Assembly: GCA_973895155.1 (NCBI GenBank)
Contig: OZ316899.1
Span: 744,001 to 808,000 of the forward strand
Direction of reading: 5' to 3'
Source: Marsupella aquatica
Taxonomy: Eukaryota; Marchantiophyta
DNA: 64,000 nt
In this document: positions 1 through 11,344 of the stretch, piece after piece
Numbering within the stretch: position 1 is the stretch's first letter
How the letters are laid out: each line of letters starts with the position of its first letter
The notes under the pieces: model-generated
Told to the model about the DNA's origin: nothing
The model's database searches: none
What the model saw: the letters and a program-made list of their open reading frames with translations, nothing else
Program-made: the position numbers and the translations under genes

Positions 1-1818
1 CCTATCATGGTCACCCCAGACTGGAATAAGGAGTTCCACGTGTATGTCGATGTGTCAGGGTTCTGTATCGGATCCGTACTTAGTCAGCTAGATGAGGATG
101 GACGTGATCACCCCATCTATTTCGCTAGCCGTCAACTATTTGCAGCCGAAAAGAATTATTCCCCCACTGATCGAGAAGCTTTGGGAATAATCTACTCGTG
201 TAAAAAGTTCCGACACTATCTGCTAGGCTACAAGGTCATTTTCCACACGGATCATGATAGCCTGAAGTACATGGTCAACAAAGCGGATGTGACAGGACGG
301 ATAGCCCGGTGGGTGCTACTTCTCCAGGAATTTAATTACGAAGTTCGGGTTCGGCCAGGAAGGGTACACCTCAATGCCGATTTCTTTTCACGACTGGACG
401 GCGTACCAGTCGATCAGCCAATTGATGATATTTTTCCGGATGAGGAGTTGTTCCACGTGGGGGAAGGGACACCAACGTGGTACGGCTCAATAATCACCTT
501 CCTTTTAACGGGCCCCATCCCTGACGGCATCAATCAGGAGGCCGCCGCTGTGTTTTTACGGAAAGCCGGGCCTTACGTCATGATACAGGGTCACCTACAT
601 AAGGAAGGTATTAACGGAAAGTTACGACGCTGCTTAGAGTATAAGGAGACACTTATCGTGATACGGGCCCTGCATGAAGAAGAAGCTGGAGGCCATTTCG
701 CGGCAGTTACGACAGCCCGAAAGATTCTGGACTCGGGGTATTGGTGGCCTACGTTGCATCGGGATGTACAGCGCTTCATTAAGGGCTGTGACTTGTGTCA
801 GCGAGCGGGGGCCCCGAGGCGGGCTCATCATCACCCGCTCACATCTGTGCTTCCATTGGCACCATTCGAAAAATGGGGAATTGATTATATCGGACCGTTC
901 ACTCCCGTTACCCGAAGGCGAAGGTGCAGGTACATCCTATTAGCTATTGATTACTCCACCAAATGGGTCGAAGCGCGGGCTACGGTAAAGGACGACGCCG
1001 CAACCAGTGCCAGATTCTTATACGAACAGATTTTCACCCGATTCGGACCGCCCTTAGAATTGGTAAGCGACCGTGGAACCCACTTCCTCAATGACACCGT
1101 AGCCCAGCTTACGGAGCGTTACCTAGTCAAGCACCGCAAGACTACCCCATATCATCCTAAAGCCAACGGGATGGCGGAGAGAGCAAATGGTATCATTGGG
1201 AAGATCCTCAACAAAACTGTAGCTGCGCACAAAATGGATTGGGATGATAAGTTGTACGCGGCGGTGTACTCGTATAATCTAGCTTACAAAACTACTACGA
1301 GTCACAGCCCGTACTTTCTGGTGTTCGGCCAACATTCGTTGGTGCCCGTCGAATTTGAAGTGCACACTCCACGGGTCAGCATTCGGGATCGCTTACCTGA
1401 ATCTGAAAGTCTGTCAGACCGAGCTTATCAGATTGAAGCCTTGGAAGAAGCACGGCTACTGGCAGCTCGACACACCGTGAAGAAACAGGCAACTTCGAAG
1501 AAGCAGCACGACAAAGGACTACGGAGGGTCGACGTCGTGGCAGGCGATCTAGTCCTTCTGTACGATAGTACGTACATGCAGTTTCCAGGGAAGCTGCATA
1601 CCCGGTGGTTAGGGCCCTTCCTTGTCAATCAGATCTACCGAAACGGATCTTTGGAGCTTGCGACGTATGCCGGCGATTTACTCCCCACGCGAATCAGCTA
1701 CGATCGTGTAAAAAAGTACCACCATCAAGATGACGACGCCGATAGCGATGTTCGCGAGGACGCTTCACAATTAAGCAGGGAGCTATGTGACGCCGCCGGT
1801 ACGGCGGTTAATGAGTGA
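1..1818 (+). CDS. F1 Ty3/gypsy pol, RNase H and integrase part (5' end outside window)
   Basis: The frame is open from base 1 (the Met at base 7 is internal) and ends with TGA at 1816-1818. In order it shows the RNase H domain (VYVDVSGF, then YSPTDREALG, then FHTDHDSLK), the integrase zinc-binding region ending in CDLC, and the integrase core with all three catalytic residues: Asp in GIDYIGPF, Asp in VSDRGTHF and Glu in GMAERANG. It would cut and join the cDNA of the element and degrade the RNA strand. The copy at 13107-15760 on the other strand shows the missing reverse transcriptase upstream. The last ten codons lie inside the 3' LTR, which starts at 1786. No internal stop is seen, so this is the most intact pol part in the window. 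Confidence 0.93.
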   Translation, partial: PIMVTPDWNKEFHVYVDVSGFCIGSVLSQLDEDGRDHPIYFASRQLFAAEKNYSPTDREALGIIYSCKKFRHYLLGYKVIFHTDHDSLKYMVNKADVTGRIARWVLLLQEFNYEVRVRPGRVHLNADFFSRLDGVPVDQPIDDIFPDEELFHVGEGTPTWYGSIITFLLTGPIPDGINQEAAAVFLRKAGPYVMIQGHLHKEGINGKLRRCLEYKETLIVIRALHEEEAGGHFAAVTTARKILDSGYWWPTLHRDVQRFIKGCDLCQRAGAPRRAHHHPLTSVLPLAPFEKWGIDYIGPFTPVTRRRRCRYILLAIDYSTKWVEARATVKDDAATSARFLYEQIFTRFGPPLELVSDRGTHFLNDTVAQLTERYLVKHRKTTPYHPKANGMAERANGIIGKILNKTVAAHKMDWDDKLYAAVYSYNLAYKTTTSHSPYFLVFGQHSLVPVEFEVHTPRVSIRDRLPESESLSDRAYQIEALEEARLLAARHTVKKQATSKKQHDKGLRRVDVVAGDLVLLYDSTYMQFPGKLHTRWLGPFLVNQIYRNGSLELATYAGDLLPTRISYDRVKKYHHQDDDADSDVREDASQLSRELCDAAGTAVNE

Positions 1819-2143
1819 TTCAGTCTAACTGCGCTCGGCACGCGCGTTAGGTGGGTCTTAGGCCGCTATTATTAGCATAACGATAGTATTTAGGTAATCA
1901 TTAGGGGTAGGACATCATTAGGCAATAAGGGGGACTTCAGGTTCGGGCTGGCGGCGGGTCGCTATTCGCACACCCGGGTTACGAGCGTGGAGGGGCCCCT
2001 CCCTCGGGTCCGTATAACGAACTTAAGGAAGCGGCCACTGACGCACGCTGACTCAGACCGGCGGAGTGGCCGGTACACCACAAGCGTGAGTGGTTCAACC
2101 TATGGGCGTCGAGGAGACGTCGGGGATCGACAAGCCCTCAAAG

Positions 2144-2150
2144 TATAAAA
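2144..2150 (+). promoter_or_regulatory. TATA box of the F1 LTR
   Basis: TATAAAA lies 359 bp into the LTR and about 100 bp before the ATG at 2252. The same box is kept at matching places in the two minus-strand F1 LTRs (12780-12773 and 22896-22887 on -). By position it should set the start of both the genomic RNA and the LTR reading frame. The start site itself is inferred. Confidence 0.65.
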
Positions 2151-2251
2151 GGGGAGCCAACCCTTTGTAGTGCACCAGTCCATCAGTCCGCGCGCCAGCT
2201 TCGACCCCAGCTCTCTCGTTCTCTCTAGGTCGCCACTACTATCTCCTCTGA

Positions 2252-4888
2252 ATGTCGCACACGATCCTCTCCAGCTCGGCCATTCGATTCTGGACGCAGT
2301 TCCTATCTACCAGAAGGCACTTGGCCGATTCATTGAAACACGCCAACCCGCGCCGATACGAGATCGAACGCGAATACGAGAGAGCCATCCGCCTAGCAGG
2401 ACGACACCACTACGTCCTTAACTTTGACTACCCGTCTCAGAGCAAGCTTTACCGACCAGCTGAGGTATCTGGGTACTTCTTCAACGGAGACAAATATATC
2501 GGGTTCTGGGAAGCATTGCTTCGGCTTCCGGACGAGGTCTTCAATATCCCGGGTACAATCGACCTGCAGCGACATCACTTCGACCACATCCCTGCCCAGG
2601 TTCGGGCTGTCATTAACGGTGAGTCCAGTACCAACCGTTCGACAAGGGCGTCCGCACTCGCTTCGGAGAACTTCTACCAGCACCTGCAAAGCTTCATGGG
2701 AACTCGGCCATCAACCAACATGACCAACTCAGCCGGGCCCGTACCCGTACCCGTGCCCATGCAACCTCAGCTTCAGCCTCAGCCTCAGCCGCAGCCTAGC
2801 CAAACCCCACCACCTATCACCCAGCCAGCACAGGTACGCTCCGTCATCAACGCTGTGGATCTTAGCGATGACGACGAGGCTACCCCACCCTTGACCAGGC
2901 GGCCCAGAGGAACAAGCGCGCGGGGGGCCGACACTATATCGTCCCCACCCCCTGCTCTGACCCCAGGAGCGGCCCCAGCAGACAACATGGTGACCGTGGC
3001 CGCCCCGGGCCCGTTACCAACCGCAGTGGCACTCCCCAGGCCCGATCGGGCGGATGGGGAAGTATCACCTTCCCCGAGTCAGTCACGGGGAAAGAAGAGG
3101 AAGGAATCTGCCACTGCATCCGGGTTACCGTTGGCCACGGTAGCCGTAGGCAAGGTGACGATGCATCGCATGGGGGAAAACGTTCACAGCAACATCCTCC
3201 ATCCCAAGCATGCGGTGTACCTGAAGACTCAGGGATTTGAGCACCTCGCCTCTCTCCCCTGGAACACTTGCAGGTACTACGGGGAGGACATGACAGAATT
3301 CGTCAAGAATTATGATGACGTACGTCAACAGACTCGGCTGCGGGGAAGGAATATGTCCCTCACAGAAGAACGGCTCAAGATGATCTTCGGGTTACCCGAA
3401 GGTGATCATCGAGTCGAATCACGGGCTCCCGGGGGCAAGGGGGCCAAGTACCAATCTTCAAGTTTTCCCTCAGAGGGATCAGTAGACAACGGGTTCGTGA
3501 TGAGGACCTGCCTCATGCCCGAGATAGTTGAGCGGCTGGAGTTCCAGAGGTACGCTGTCCACATGATGGAACCCCGGGGGGAGATCTCCGCCGCCCAGGT
3601 TATCCAGGTCGAGAACTATCGACCTAGGAAATGGGCGTCGTACTTCGCTAAGAAATTCCATGAAGAGATGGAGCGGCGAAGGAAGACGCTGTACATTGGC
3701 GGGAAGGCGTATTTCGCTAGCCACATCGAAATCATTCTTGAGTGGTACGCCCGGTTTGATCGACGAACCCTTCCCCGCATCAACGTTACAAAGCTGGTCC
3801 CAGCTAGGTGGGTTTTTCCGGCATTGGAGAGACGGCCCCAACCCGAGGCCCGAAGTCCAATGGACACGCCAGCTTCACCCACCCCACCTCCACAAATAGC
3901 TGTAATCGTACCCGAGGAGGCGCCGGAGGGGTCGGTCGTCGCAACCGTTGATGCGACCCAACTAGCCGGGCTAAGTACAGAAGTTGGTACGGCAGAGGTC
4001 TTACCCGAACCCGGGTCTCCCAAGGACCCGCCGGTGGCAATTCCGGAGAACCGGACATCGCTGTAGGAGGACACTCCAGCCCCTTCCAACGTTATGTCCC
4101 CAGGGCTGGACGTCACTGCCCCGGCCCCTGCGCGTGTTGATGTCTGCCCGTGCCCAAATCCGGACAGGCACAACTTGGACCACCCGGAACTCTTCGTACA
4201 GGGTACGTTTCTGAACGGGCTTCTGGGAGATTTCTCTCATCAAATTGCCCGGGATACCGGGGAGTTCATGGCCCGGAAGGTAGCCTGTTTCTTCAATCAG
4301 GAGTTGGTTGCCGCCGTAAAGGCAGGTCGGGCCCAGTCGGAGGCCCTTCAGAGGATAGAGCGGTATCGGGTGGAGTCCGTGTACCTAAAGAACGAAGTGG
4401 CGGCTCAAGAGGCTGAGCTTCTGCAACTACGACCCAAGGTTGCAGCCGCCGATGAGTTGTTAGCAAAGGCGTACGCTCTTACCGCCCTAGCCGAACAGGC
4501 CAAAGCTGGGAACGAGGCCGAGATTACACGACTCCGGAACCAGATTGACAGTTTGAAGAAACAAGCTGTCACCTGGCAGAAAGACCTGGAGGAGGCCGAG
4601 GAGCGAGCCCAGCGGGACGCGACGGAGATAGCCACGCTGCAGGCCGAGATGGCGTGGCTCCAAACCGAGGCCAAGAAGCAGGACCAGCTGGCGAGTAAAC
4701 TGACGAGCGACGCCCAGCAGCTGGAGGAGGCATGTCAGGAGGCAGCAGAGGAGACGGACGCGGCGAGGCGAGAGAACGAATCTCTGCTGGACCAGGTCCA
4801 GCTCCTCTAGGCGGACAATGACAGGCTTCGAAGGCAGCGGGATGGCCGTTCCCATTCAGGCGGCTCTGGCAAGCGTGCCAGGCATTAG
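2252..4888 (+). pseudogene. F1 LTR-encoded protein, interrupted by two TAG codons
   Basis: One frame runs from ATG 2252 to TAG 4886-4888 (878 codons), broken by TAG at 4064-4066 and 4808-4810. Both positions are sense codons (CAG and AAG) in the minus-strand copy at 20131-22788, so the stops are lesions. Order seen: an N-terminal helical region of about 130 residues, a Gln/Pro-rich linker with CAGCCT repeats near 2767-2800, a globular domain of about 250 residues (EFVKNYDD, then FGLPEGDH, then HMMEPRGEISAAQV), a Pro-rich spacer, a coiled coil of about 230 residues from about 4210, and a basic tail (GSGKRARH). It is not gag or pol. The globular domain matches in pattern the LTR protein of F2 (36804-40152). 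Function unknown. Confidence 0.7.
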
Positions 4889-5785
4889 CGGCGGAGTAGG
4901 AATAGATTAGGATTAGGATTGGCTTAGTCAGGCTCTTGGGACAGGCACCTGCCTTAGGTACAACAGCGCTGCCCTGCTGTCCAGCCTGCGTAAATTAGGA
5001 TCTTCTAATAAGACACAGCCGTTTTCCGGCCTGACTGTCAGCTTAGTTAGGACCTTAGTCAGCGAATCTTCAGCGTGAGGACACCCCGTTCCTCGGCTCT
5101 TAGTATTTAGTGCACCCCTCGGTAGAGGCAGGGGGGTTTTTAGTTTCAGAGTCGGACATCCGCGGGACATGCGGGGAGTCCCGACCGCTGGGAATGACAG
5201 AGTACCAAGGGGAGGGGGTAGGACTAAGCTTGCCGGGCGAGTGCGGAGCCGGGCTCCGTTGTAGTGTGCACCCTTGGCCTTGAACCTGTGCATTCCAGGG
5301 CTGTCGTGTCAACTAAGTGTACGCATATGTTCCCTTTGTAGTAAAATCCTTTCCCATCATTTTTCCTTCGTGTAAATCGAGATTGTATGCATGTGTGCGC
5401 ATATGTGTGTGGGTTTCTCGTATATGGGTGGCAGCGCCGGGCCGAACGCACTACCCGAGACGTGCACAGGGTGCAGCCTGCAGGTAAGTGGTTGCGAGCA
5501 CAGGTTGAGGACCTGTATCATCGAATCCGGATCAAAGGCGGACAGCACGAAGGCTTAGAAGCCCTTAAGCCGGGGTCGATCCTGCTATCGACTAAGGTAC
5601 GTTCCGGCGGCGGAACACAAACCATACCTAGGAGGTGTCCGTATTTAGCAGTATGCGCACTTAGCGCTAGTTTACGAGAATAAGGTGCATTACGTGCTTC
5701 CCTTCCTGCCCGAACCCTCAGATTTACGAGGGATGTGCCCGTCTAAGCTGAAGTCTGAGTTAAGGCCGAAGCCTACGACGTGACA
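4889..5785 (+). other. Non-coding tail of the F1 LTR
   Basis: About 0.9 kb with no reading frame that is kept between copies. It matches the complement of 19236-20130. It should contain the RNA 3' processing signals and U5, but I cannot point to a specific polyadenylation site. Confidence 0.6.
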
Positions 5786-6871
5786 GTCTATCTCCATGGA
5801 CTTCATTGTTGGGTTACCTGAGTCCCACGGCAGTAACTCCATCTTAACAATCGTGGATTGTTTTTCCCAGATGGCGTATTTCTTGCCTATTACGAAGATG
5901 GTTTCGGCCCGAGAGGTTGCCAATCTAGTATTTGACAATGTCTTTCGACAATGGGGATTGCCGTTGCATATCCTGTCCGACCGCGATACCAAGTTCACGG
6001 GCCATTTCTGGAAGGCGTTGTTCCGGTTATCCGGAACAGACCTGACTAGGGGATCAGCGTATCATCACGAGACAGATGGCCAAACAAAATGGGTGAATGG
6101 TATCGTGGAGGACTACTTGTGTCACTTTGTGATGGCCAATCAGAAGGATTGGGCGAAGCATTTAATAATGGCCGAGTTTAGGTATAACTCGACCAAGCAT
6201 TCGGTGACGGGGTTTGCGCAGTTTGTGTTGGCCACAGGGAGGACGCCAAGGGCGCCCTCCTGGTTTATAAATCCGAAAGCTTGGCGGACGGAAAGCAAGG
6301 TTCCTTTTGTAGACAATTTTATTCAAGAGTGGCGCTTTGTTGGGGAAGCGGCTACCAAGGGTATGACCCTTGCCCAAAGTCAGTACAAGAAGCAAGGGGA
6401 TAAACATTGACGTCAGGTAAGTTTTGAAATTGGGAAGAGCGCTTAGTTGCAGTTAAGACCTGAGCAATACCATGGGAACATAACTAGGAAGCTGGCTCCC
6501 AGATATGCGGGGCCCTATCGTATCATCCAATGGGCCCACAAGGATAATCCGGTTTTGATGGTGTTGGACCCAAGGAAATGGGCGTGGGCAAAAGCTACCA
6601 TGTCAGCCAACTCAAGAAGTTTGTCAAAGACGATGATCCCAACCGGGATCAAGTCTTGCATCCGGACGCCTTGCTGGTGGAGGAGTTTGAGGTGGAGGCA
6701 ATTCTGGACCACTGTTACAAACGCAAGTTGGGAAGGCAAATCTTAGAGTATTTGGTGAAGTGGGCTGGCTATGATCAGGCCAAGAGTACTTGGGAATCGG
6801 AAGAAAATTTGGGTAATGCCTCAGAGATCCTTGGAAGCTATTGTAAGCAAAGCGGCCTACCACCGTTGTGA
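5786..6871 (+). pseudogene. Chromovirus integrase and chromodomain, decayed
   Basis: The fragment begins inside the integrase core (first catalytic Asp in SMDFIVGLP). It has the second Asp (LSDRDTKF), but the expected Glu of the QTE motif reads Lys (DGQTKWVNG, near 6085). The first frame stops at 6410. A frameshifted stretch (KLAPRYAGPYRI) follows, and then 6578-6871 holds a chromodomain (EYLVKWAGYDQAKSTWESEENL). The chromodomain is the mark of chromoviruses, which use it to bind histone marks at insertion. Frameshifts and the lost Glu make it a relic. Its left part was separated by the F1 insertion at 5785. Confidence 0.88.
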
Positions 6872-6914
6872 ACTGGTACAGGCAGTTGTAGCTACCTTTG
6901 TGAGTTGTATCCTA

Positions 6915-6985
6915 GTGTGGTAGAGTGGTCAGACCGTTAAAGAACACTTTAACCTCTAAAGACCTGAATTCGTTCCCTGTAAGAG
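6915..6985 (+). other. Possible tRNA-like or SINE head (A and B boxes)
   Basis: TGGTAGAGTGG at 6918-6928 fits the RNA polymerase III A-box consensus. AATTCGTTCCC at 6967-6977 resembles a B box lacking one base. The roughly 50 bp between them is usual for tRNAs and tRNA-derived SINEs. It lies between the chromovirus end and the F2 fragment. I cannot fold a good cloverleaf, so this is a weak call. It may also be the start of the chromovirus LTR. Confidence 0.25.
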
Positions 6986-7034
6986 TGAATGAAAAGCAAA
7001 TTGGTACTAAAAAGATCAAATAAGATGTTGATTT

Positions 7035-9871
7035 CGGTGGAGGTGCAACTACATTTTGCACGGGAGGAGGATGCATGCTTTACGGCCATGCAGACCAAGA
7101 AGTACCAAGGCTTCATGGCCGGATCCGGCTTAGAGGCCTTTGTAAGATTACCATGGCTGAAGCCGGAGGTACCGGAGTCAGACCTATTAGAATTCGTGGG
7201 GTCATGGGAACCCGAGACCAATTGCACGAGGATATATGGGAAGGATTTCTATCTTACTCCCAAGGTAATTGCCGAAGTGTTTGGCTTGCCGATAGGCAAT
7301 AAGACCAAAGTTGATACCAGGAAGACCTTGCCTGACAAGGAGTTCCGGTCGTTCCCCGGGCCATCAACAAAGAATGGCTTCTTCCGGAACACCTGCACCA
7401 ACCCGCACATAGGAGAGATGATCGACTTCTTGCGGGTGACCATGCATTGTAACTTGCCGAGGGCAGAGATCGGCAAAGCACAGGTCTATCTGGCAGAAAG
7501 GCCAGACCCAAGCTGGGACTACAACGGGTACCTCCTCAACCAATTGAAGAAGATCTTAAAGGAGGAGCAGCAGGTAATCGGCATGGGGAGCGTATCGCGG
7601 CTTGGCTATCACATGCCGCTGTTGTGCCGGTATGCCAGAGGTCAGACTTTTGCCCCAGTACTTCCCCTGCAGGTAAGGGCACCCGAGGAAGCTCCAACGC
7701 CGAGGCCGTTGGCTGAGAAGCCTCAACCACCTGTTAGCCCTACGATCGAGCAGGTGTTTAGGCCCAGGAAGGAGGACTTGCCGATGCAGCAACCAGGCAT
7801 GCAGAGTCTGCTGAAACTACTGGAGAAAGAAAAGAAATCGGCATCGGCAACAACAACGGCAACGGCAACAATGCAGGACACTACTACAGAGGTAGGCCTA
7901 CACCGGCTCACAAGAGAAAACCCCTTTGCTGGAGACAAGGAGAGAATCAGGCCGGAATCCAAGCCAGGTGTTCGAATGTATGTGGGAATCTCAAGCTCCA
8001 AATCTGAGGCAGAATTGCCTGAAGCTCCTACCGACGAAGAGGAGAGGGAGAAGCCGGACGTCCAAGAAGTAGAGGAGGCAATGGAGGACTGCAGCCATGA
8101 TAATTCCGGCTATGGGTCGGACCATCACGTTCCAGGAGTAAGGACCTGTGGCCGGTTTGTCCCCACACTTCCAAGGGTAGTGCGAGGGGACCCCAACCAG
8201 CAGAGTAGCCCTGAGTCTCCCCCACCAGACGTTGCTCCCCCGAGCTTTGACGGCATAAAACAGACGGTGCAGGAATTTCAGGAGCGAATCAGGTAGGAAG
8301 AGGAGGCAGCCCTGGCTAGGGAAAAGGATTTACCAGGAGGAGATTGGCCGGAGGACATCAGGCGGCTAGCCAAAAAAGGAAGCAAACCTCTAGCCACGAT
8401 TGAAGAGATCCGCAGGACGGCTTGGGAGCAGAGGCCGCGATGGGCGATGCCGATCACTTCTACTTACTCCACCTACGCTAAGAATAGAGCCATGGAGTAT
8501 GGTGAGATGTGTGGGGAACTTGCGCTCGGCATCTTTGGAGAGGAGTTGGAGGTAGGACCCTTTTTCCATAGGGAGCAGTTGGAGAAGCACCAATTAGAAG
8601 AAGCGGTGGCTTTAGAGAGAAGCAAGAAGGACGAGGTCATTCGGCGGCTTAGGAGGATGGAAGCCGAGATTGAAGATCTAAGGGCGGCCAAGAAAGCCCA
8701 AGATGAACTGCGGATTAAACGACATGAGCTGAACATCATGTAGGGGCAGTTGGACACCGCGCAGGCTGATAATCAGAATATCAAGGAAAAACTGACTCAG
8801 TCGCAGGGAGAGTTGGCCGACACGATCAAAGAGAGGGAGAAGTGGAAGCAAGAGCTGAAGAATACAGAGGAGGCCCACATAACAGCCAACAGCCGGGCCA
8901 TGGCGGAGACCCAAAGAAAGGAATGGGCGTTGAAGGGGGAGCTCGAGAAAATCCGCGGAGCCCTTGAGCAGAAGGAGGCCGAGTTAGGGAAATCCTATCA
9001 AGGGATTATGGCGCTGCAGCAGGAGCTTGCGTCCCTGACGGCCAGCTTCAAGGCCGACCTAAGGGAGAAGGACGAGATGCTCGAACAGACTTACGCCAAG
9101 ATGAACCAGATGGAGTCTGTCATCATTGCAGAGCTCGACAAGGAGCTAAGAGCAACCCGGGAGGAGAGGACTACCTTGAAACAAGAACGGGAGGAAGCCC
9201 AAAAGGAACTAGAGGAGGCACGCAAGGACCTGGATGAGACCCAGGAGGAGTTGGAGGAAATCACGAGGAAGATGGAGAACCTCCAGCGGCGGGCCGACAA
9301 CCAAACGGAGCGGTTGAAGAAACAAGCCGCAGTATTTAAGTGCTTGTCTTCATCAGGCCCAACTCCAATTGGGGCAACCAAGTTACCAGGAGTGGTACTG
9401 GCCGAAGAAAAAGCCACGCCACCTGCACCAGTGCCGGAAGTAAGTGGGAAGGGGAAGGGACCAGCTGCCGAACCAGAAAAGAAGAAAAAGCGGAAACCTT
9501 CAGGGTCAAGGAGTAATCCGACTCCACAAGCCGTGGTGACCAAGGAGGTAGAACCAGCACCATCCTCCGGCATGAATACGGCAATAGATCCCGCTATCAT
9601 CACAGGTGGGGGTGGTGCGGCCCAAGCCGAACTACTCAGTAATGAGGCCGGTATTCCAGATCCGCCTCTTGAGCAGGCCGGGGAGACCGTAGCCGAGGCT
9701 GAGGCCGTAACCGATTCCCGAGCCGATGCCGACGCCGATGGTGGACCCAGTCAGGCCGATGGAGAGTTGACTCAGTCAAGGGCAGGTAATTTGTCAGAAA
9801 ATGAACCTACGGCAGTGGCTGAGGAGGAAGCGTTGGGGGCGTCCATTAAGGATCCACCACCGGTGTCGTGA
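7035..9871 (+). pseudogene. F2 LTR-encoded protein, N-terminally truncated
   Basis: The frame is open to TAG at 8294-8296, continues in phase after that stop, is broken again by TAG at 8741-8743, and runs to 9871. Order seen: the end of the N-terminal part, the globular domain (LEFVGSWEPE, YLTPKVIAEVFGLP), a Pro-rich linker with the motif YGSDHHVPGVRTCGRF, a coiled coil of about 380 residues rich in Glu, Lys and Gln, a basic stretch (EKKKKRKPSG, possible nuclear signal) and an acidic Ala-rich tail. It is the same protein as at 36804-40152, lacking about 190 N-terminal residues. Function unknown. Confidence 0.7.
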
Positions 9872-10783
9872 CGGTGCAAGGGCGCCGTTCCTTTTAGGGA
9901 GGGCGGACGTGGAGGGAGGAGGCGTGAGTGGGCAGGGCGGGCGCTGATCTCCAAGTTTAAGATTAGAATCAGGACCAGGAGCGGCCCTGACACTTAGCTT
10001 AGTGGGATTGCGGTCCCATTGGTAGGAGCAACACTTGTGCTCCTGCCTTGCTGTACATAGGTAGATTCGGGCAAGTAGATTACTGTTAAGTAGATTAGGC
10101 TTACGATGCAAAGAATGGCGGATCCACTACCAGGATAAGTACCTGGGCAGCGGGGAGCTCAGAGCCTCTTCTTTAGCAAGTTTTTAGTTTGCACCAGCCG
10201 GGCTGGGATCAAGTAGTACGAGAAGCTCTCGGTTAGTCATACAGTGACCCTTGTGTATATTCATGTTTCCTCATGCCTAAGAGCTGAATAGAGTTGGCCT
10301 CACGGCTTAGTTCGCAGAGCTTGTGTATGAGATGTACTGTTTGTATGGCAAGTGCATGGTATGACTCAGTCAGAATGAGTCATTTTGCTATTTGTGTGTC
10401 GCATTAACTTGTGTGAAGAGTGCCCACATCAACCAAAAGGAAGGAAAGTAAGCAGGGGAGTGAGAGTTGGATGTGTCGAGCTGAGAGAGGTCTTAGCGGC
10501 TTAACCAAGCCTATTGGGGATCATTCCGGCGGCGGAATCCAAACATACCTAACAAGACGGAGGGGAAGACAGGGGAAGGCCTAGATTAGGCCGGCTACGT
10601 ATCTCATGACCCGATGAAGGATCTGTCCAGTATATGTGTGTAAAATGTTAATAGTAGTAGTAGAAGGTTAGCAGCGTCCCATGCCGCTAAGCTGCGGAAA
10701 CGGCCTCGCCAAGCGCGAAACCTGCGGGAATCGGCTTGAGCTGGGGGGTTTCTTGGGTTTAGGGAGCCATGGGACGCACCACA
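7035..10783 (+). mobile_element. F2 LTR copy 1, 5'-truncated
   Basis: It matches the complete F2 solo LTR (36462-41097) from about its position 37382 to its end. The terminal GGGACGCACCACA ends at 10783 and is followed directly by a primer-binding site and gag, so this is the 5' LTR of an F2 element. About 0.9 kb of its start is missing at the junction near 7035. The final 0.9 kb (9872-10783) is the non-coding LTR tail. Confidence 0.82.
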
Positions 10784-10787
10784 TTTT

Positions 10788-10806
10788 TGGCGCTAGATGG
10801 AGGGGG
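10788..10806 (+). promoter_or_regulatory. F2 primer-binding site
   Basis: TGGCGCTAGATGGAGGGGG follows the LTR end with a gap of four T bases. It begins with TGG, as expected for pairing with the CCA end of a tRNA primer. The same 19 bases occur in F1 (19223-19205 on -). It is not the initiator-Met type (TGGTATCAGAGC). It recalls the TGGCGC start of plant Tat/Athila elements, but I cannot name the tRNA with confidence. Confidence 0.65.
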
Positions 10807-10852
10807 CATTTCTTAAGCCGTGAGATATGAAGTTAGAATGGAAGCGTAGGTA

Positions 10853-11335
10853 ATGACTGACCTTACGCCGAGGGAAGAAAGAGTGATTCAACGGGAGAGA
10901 GCTCGACTGCAGCAGCTCGTCGGGTGGCATGATACACAGCGACTGAGAGGGGCAGAAAGAGCTGGTAGCTCCGAAACTGGAAGTGGCGTCGAAGAAGACA
11001 TACCAGAAGAAGAGTCGGTAAGGAGAAGTGAGTCTCCAACCGACATGGGGGAACCAGAGGCACGGCCAGACGAGAGGCCAGGGACCAGATTGAGCCAGCG
11101 GTTGCGCATACATTACAAGGCATTTCATGGGAGAGGAGATGAGGATCCGGACGAATGGTTGGATGATTTCGAGGGAACCGCTGCAGCAAATGGAGAATCG
11201 GCCATCAAGATGCAGATTCTTCCCGGCCTGTTCAAGGGTGAGGCTAGGCCTTGGTACAGAGCATTAGATGTGGAAGATCAAGCCATCTGGGATATCTTCA
11301 AAACACTTCATCTTCTGTTCAAGGAAGGGTGAGGC
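10853..11335 (+). pseudogene. F2 gag, N-terminal fragment
   Basis: It starts MTDLTPREERVIQRERARL and contains a capsid segment (DPDEWLDDFEGTAAANG, GLFKGEARPWY) that closely matches F1 gag (DPDEWLDEFEATAKANG, GVMRGEARPWY). Its length is 159 codons against about 1,100 in F1. It ends in unrelated residues at the junction near 11335, where an inverted piece of F2 LTR begins. It lacks the zinc knuckles and protease, so it cannot work alone. Confidence 0.85.
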
Positions 11336-11344
11336 ATTTAGGGT

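Larger units (their letters stand above)
1786..5785 (+). mobile_element. F1 3' LTR, 4.0 kb, carrying an internal reading frame
   Basis: The LTR starts TGTGACGCC (1786) and ends GACGTGACA (5785). The limits come from comparison with the 5' LTR of the minus-strand copy (19236-23255). Similarity there begins at exactly TGTGACG, next to unrelated LINE DNA, and ends at TGACA shortly before a primer-binding site. At 5786 the sequence changes abruptly to a chromovirus integrase, so this element inserted into that one. The 5' partner LTR lies left of the window, so the target duplication cannot be checked (right flank GTCTA). The LTR holds a TATA box, a long reading frame (2252-4888) and about 900 bp of non-coding tail (4889-5785). 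Confidence 0.85.

Noticed and set aside
9091-9603. Minus-strand frames rich in Ser, opposite the coiled coils (also 3616-4173, 29764-30144, 20846-21694)
   Set aside because: These are complements of Glu/Lys-rich coding sequence, which rarely contains stops on the other strand.
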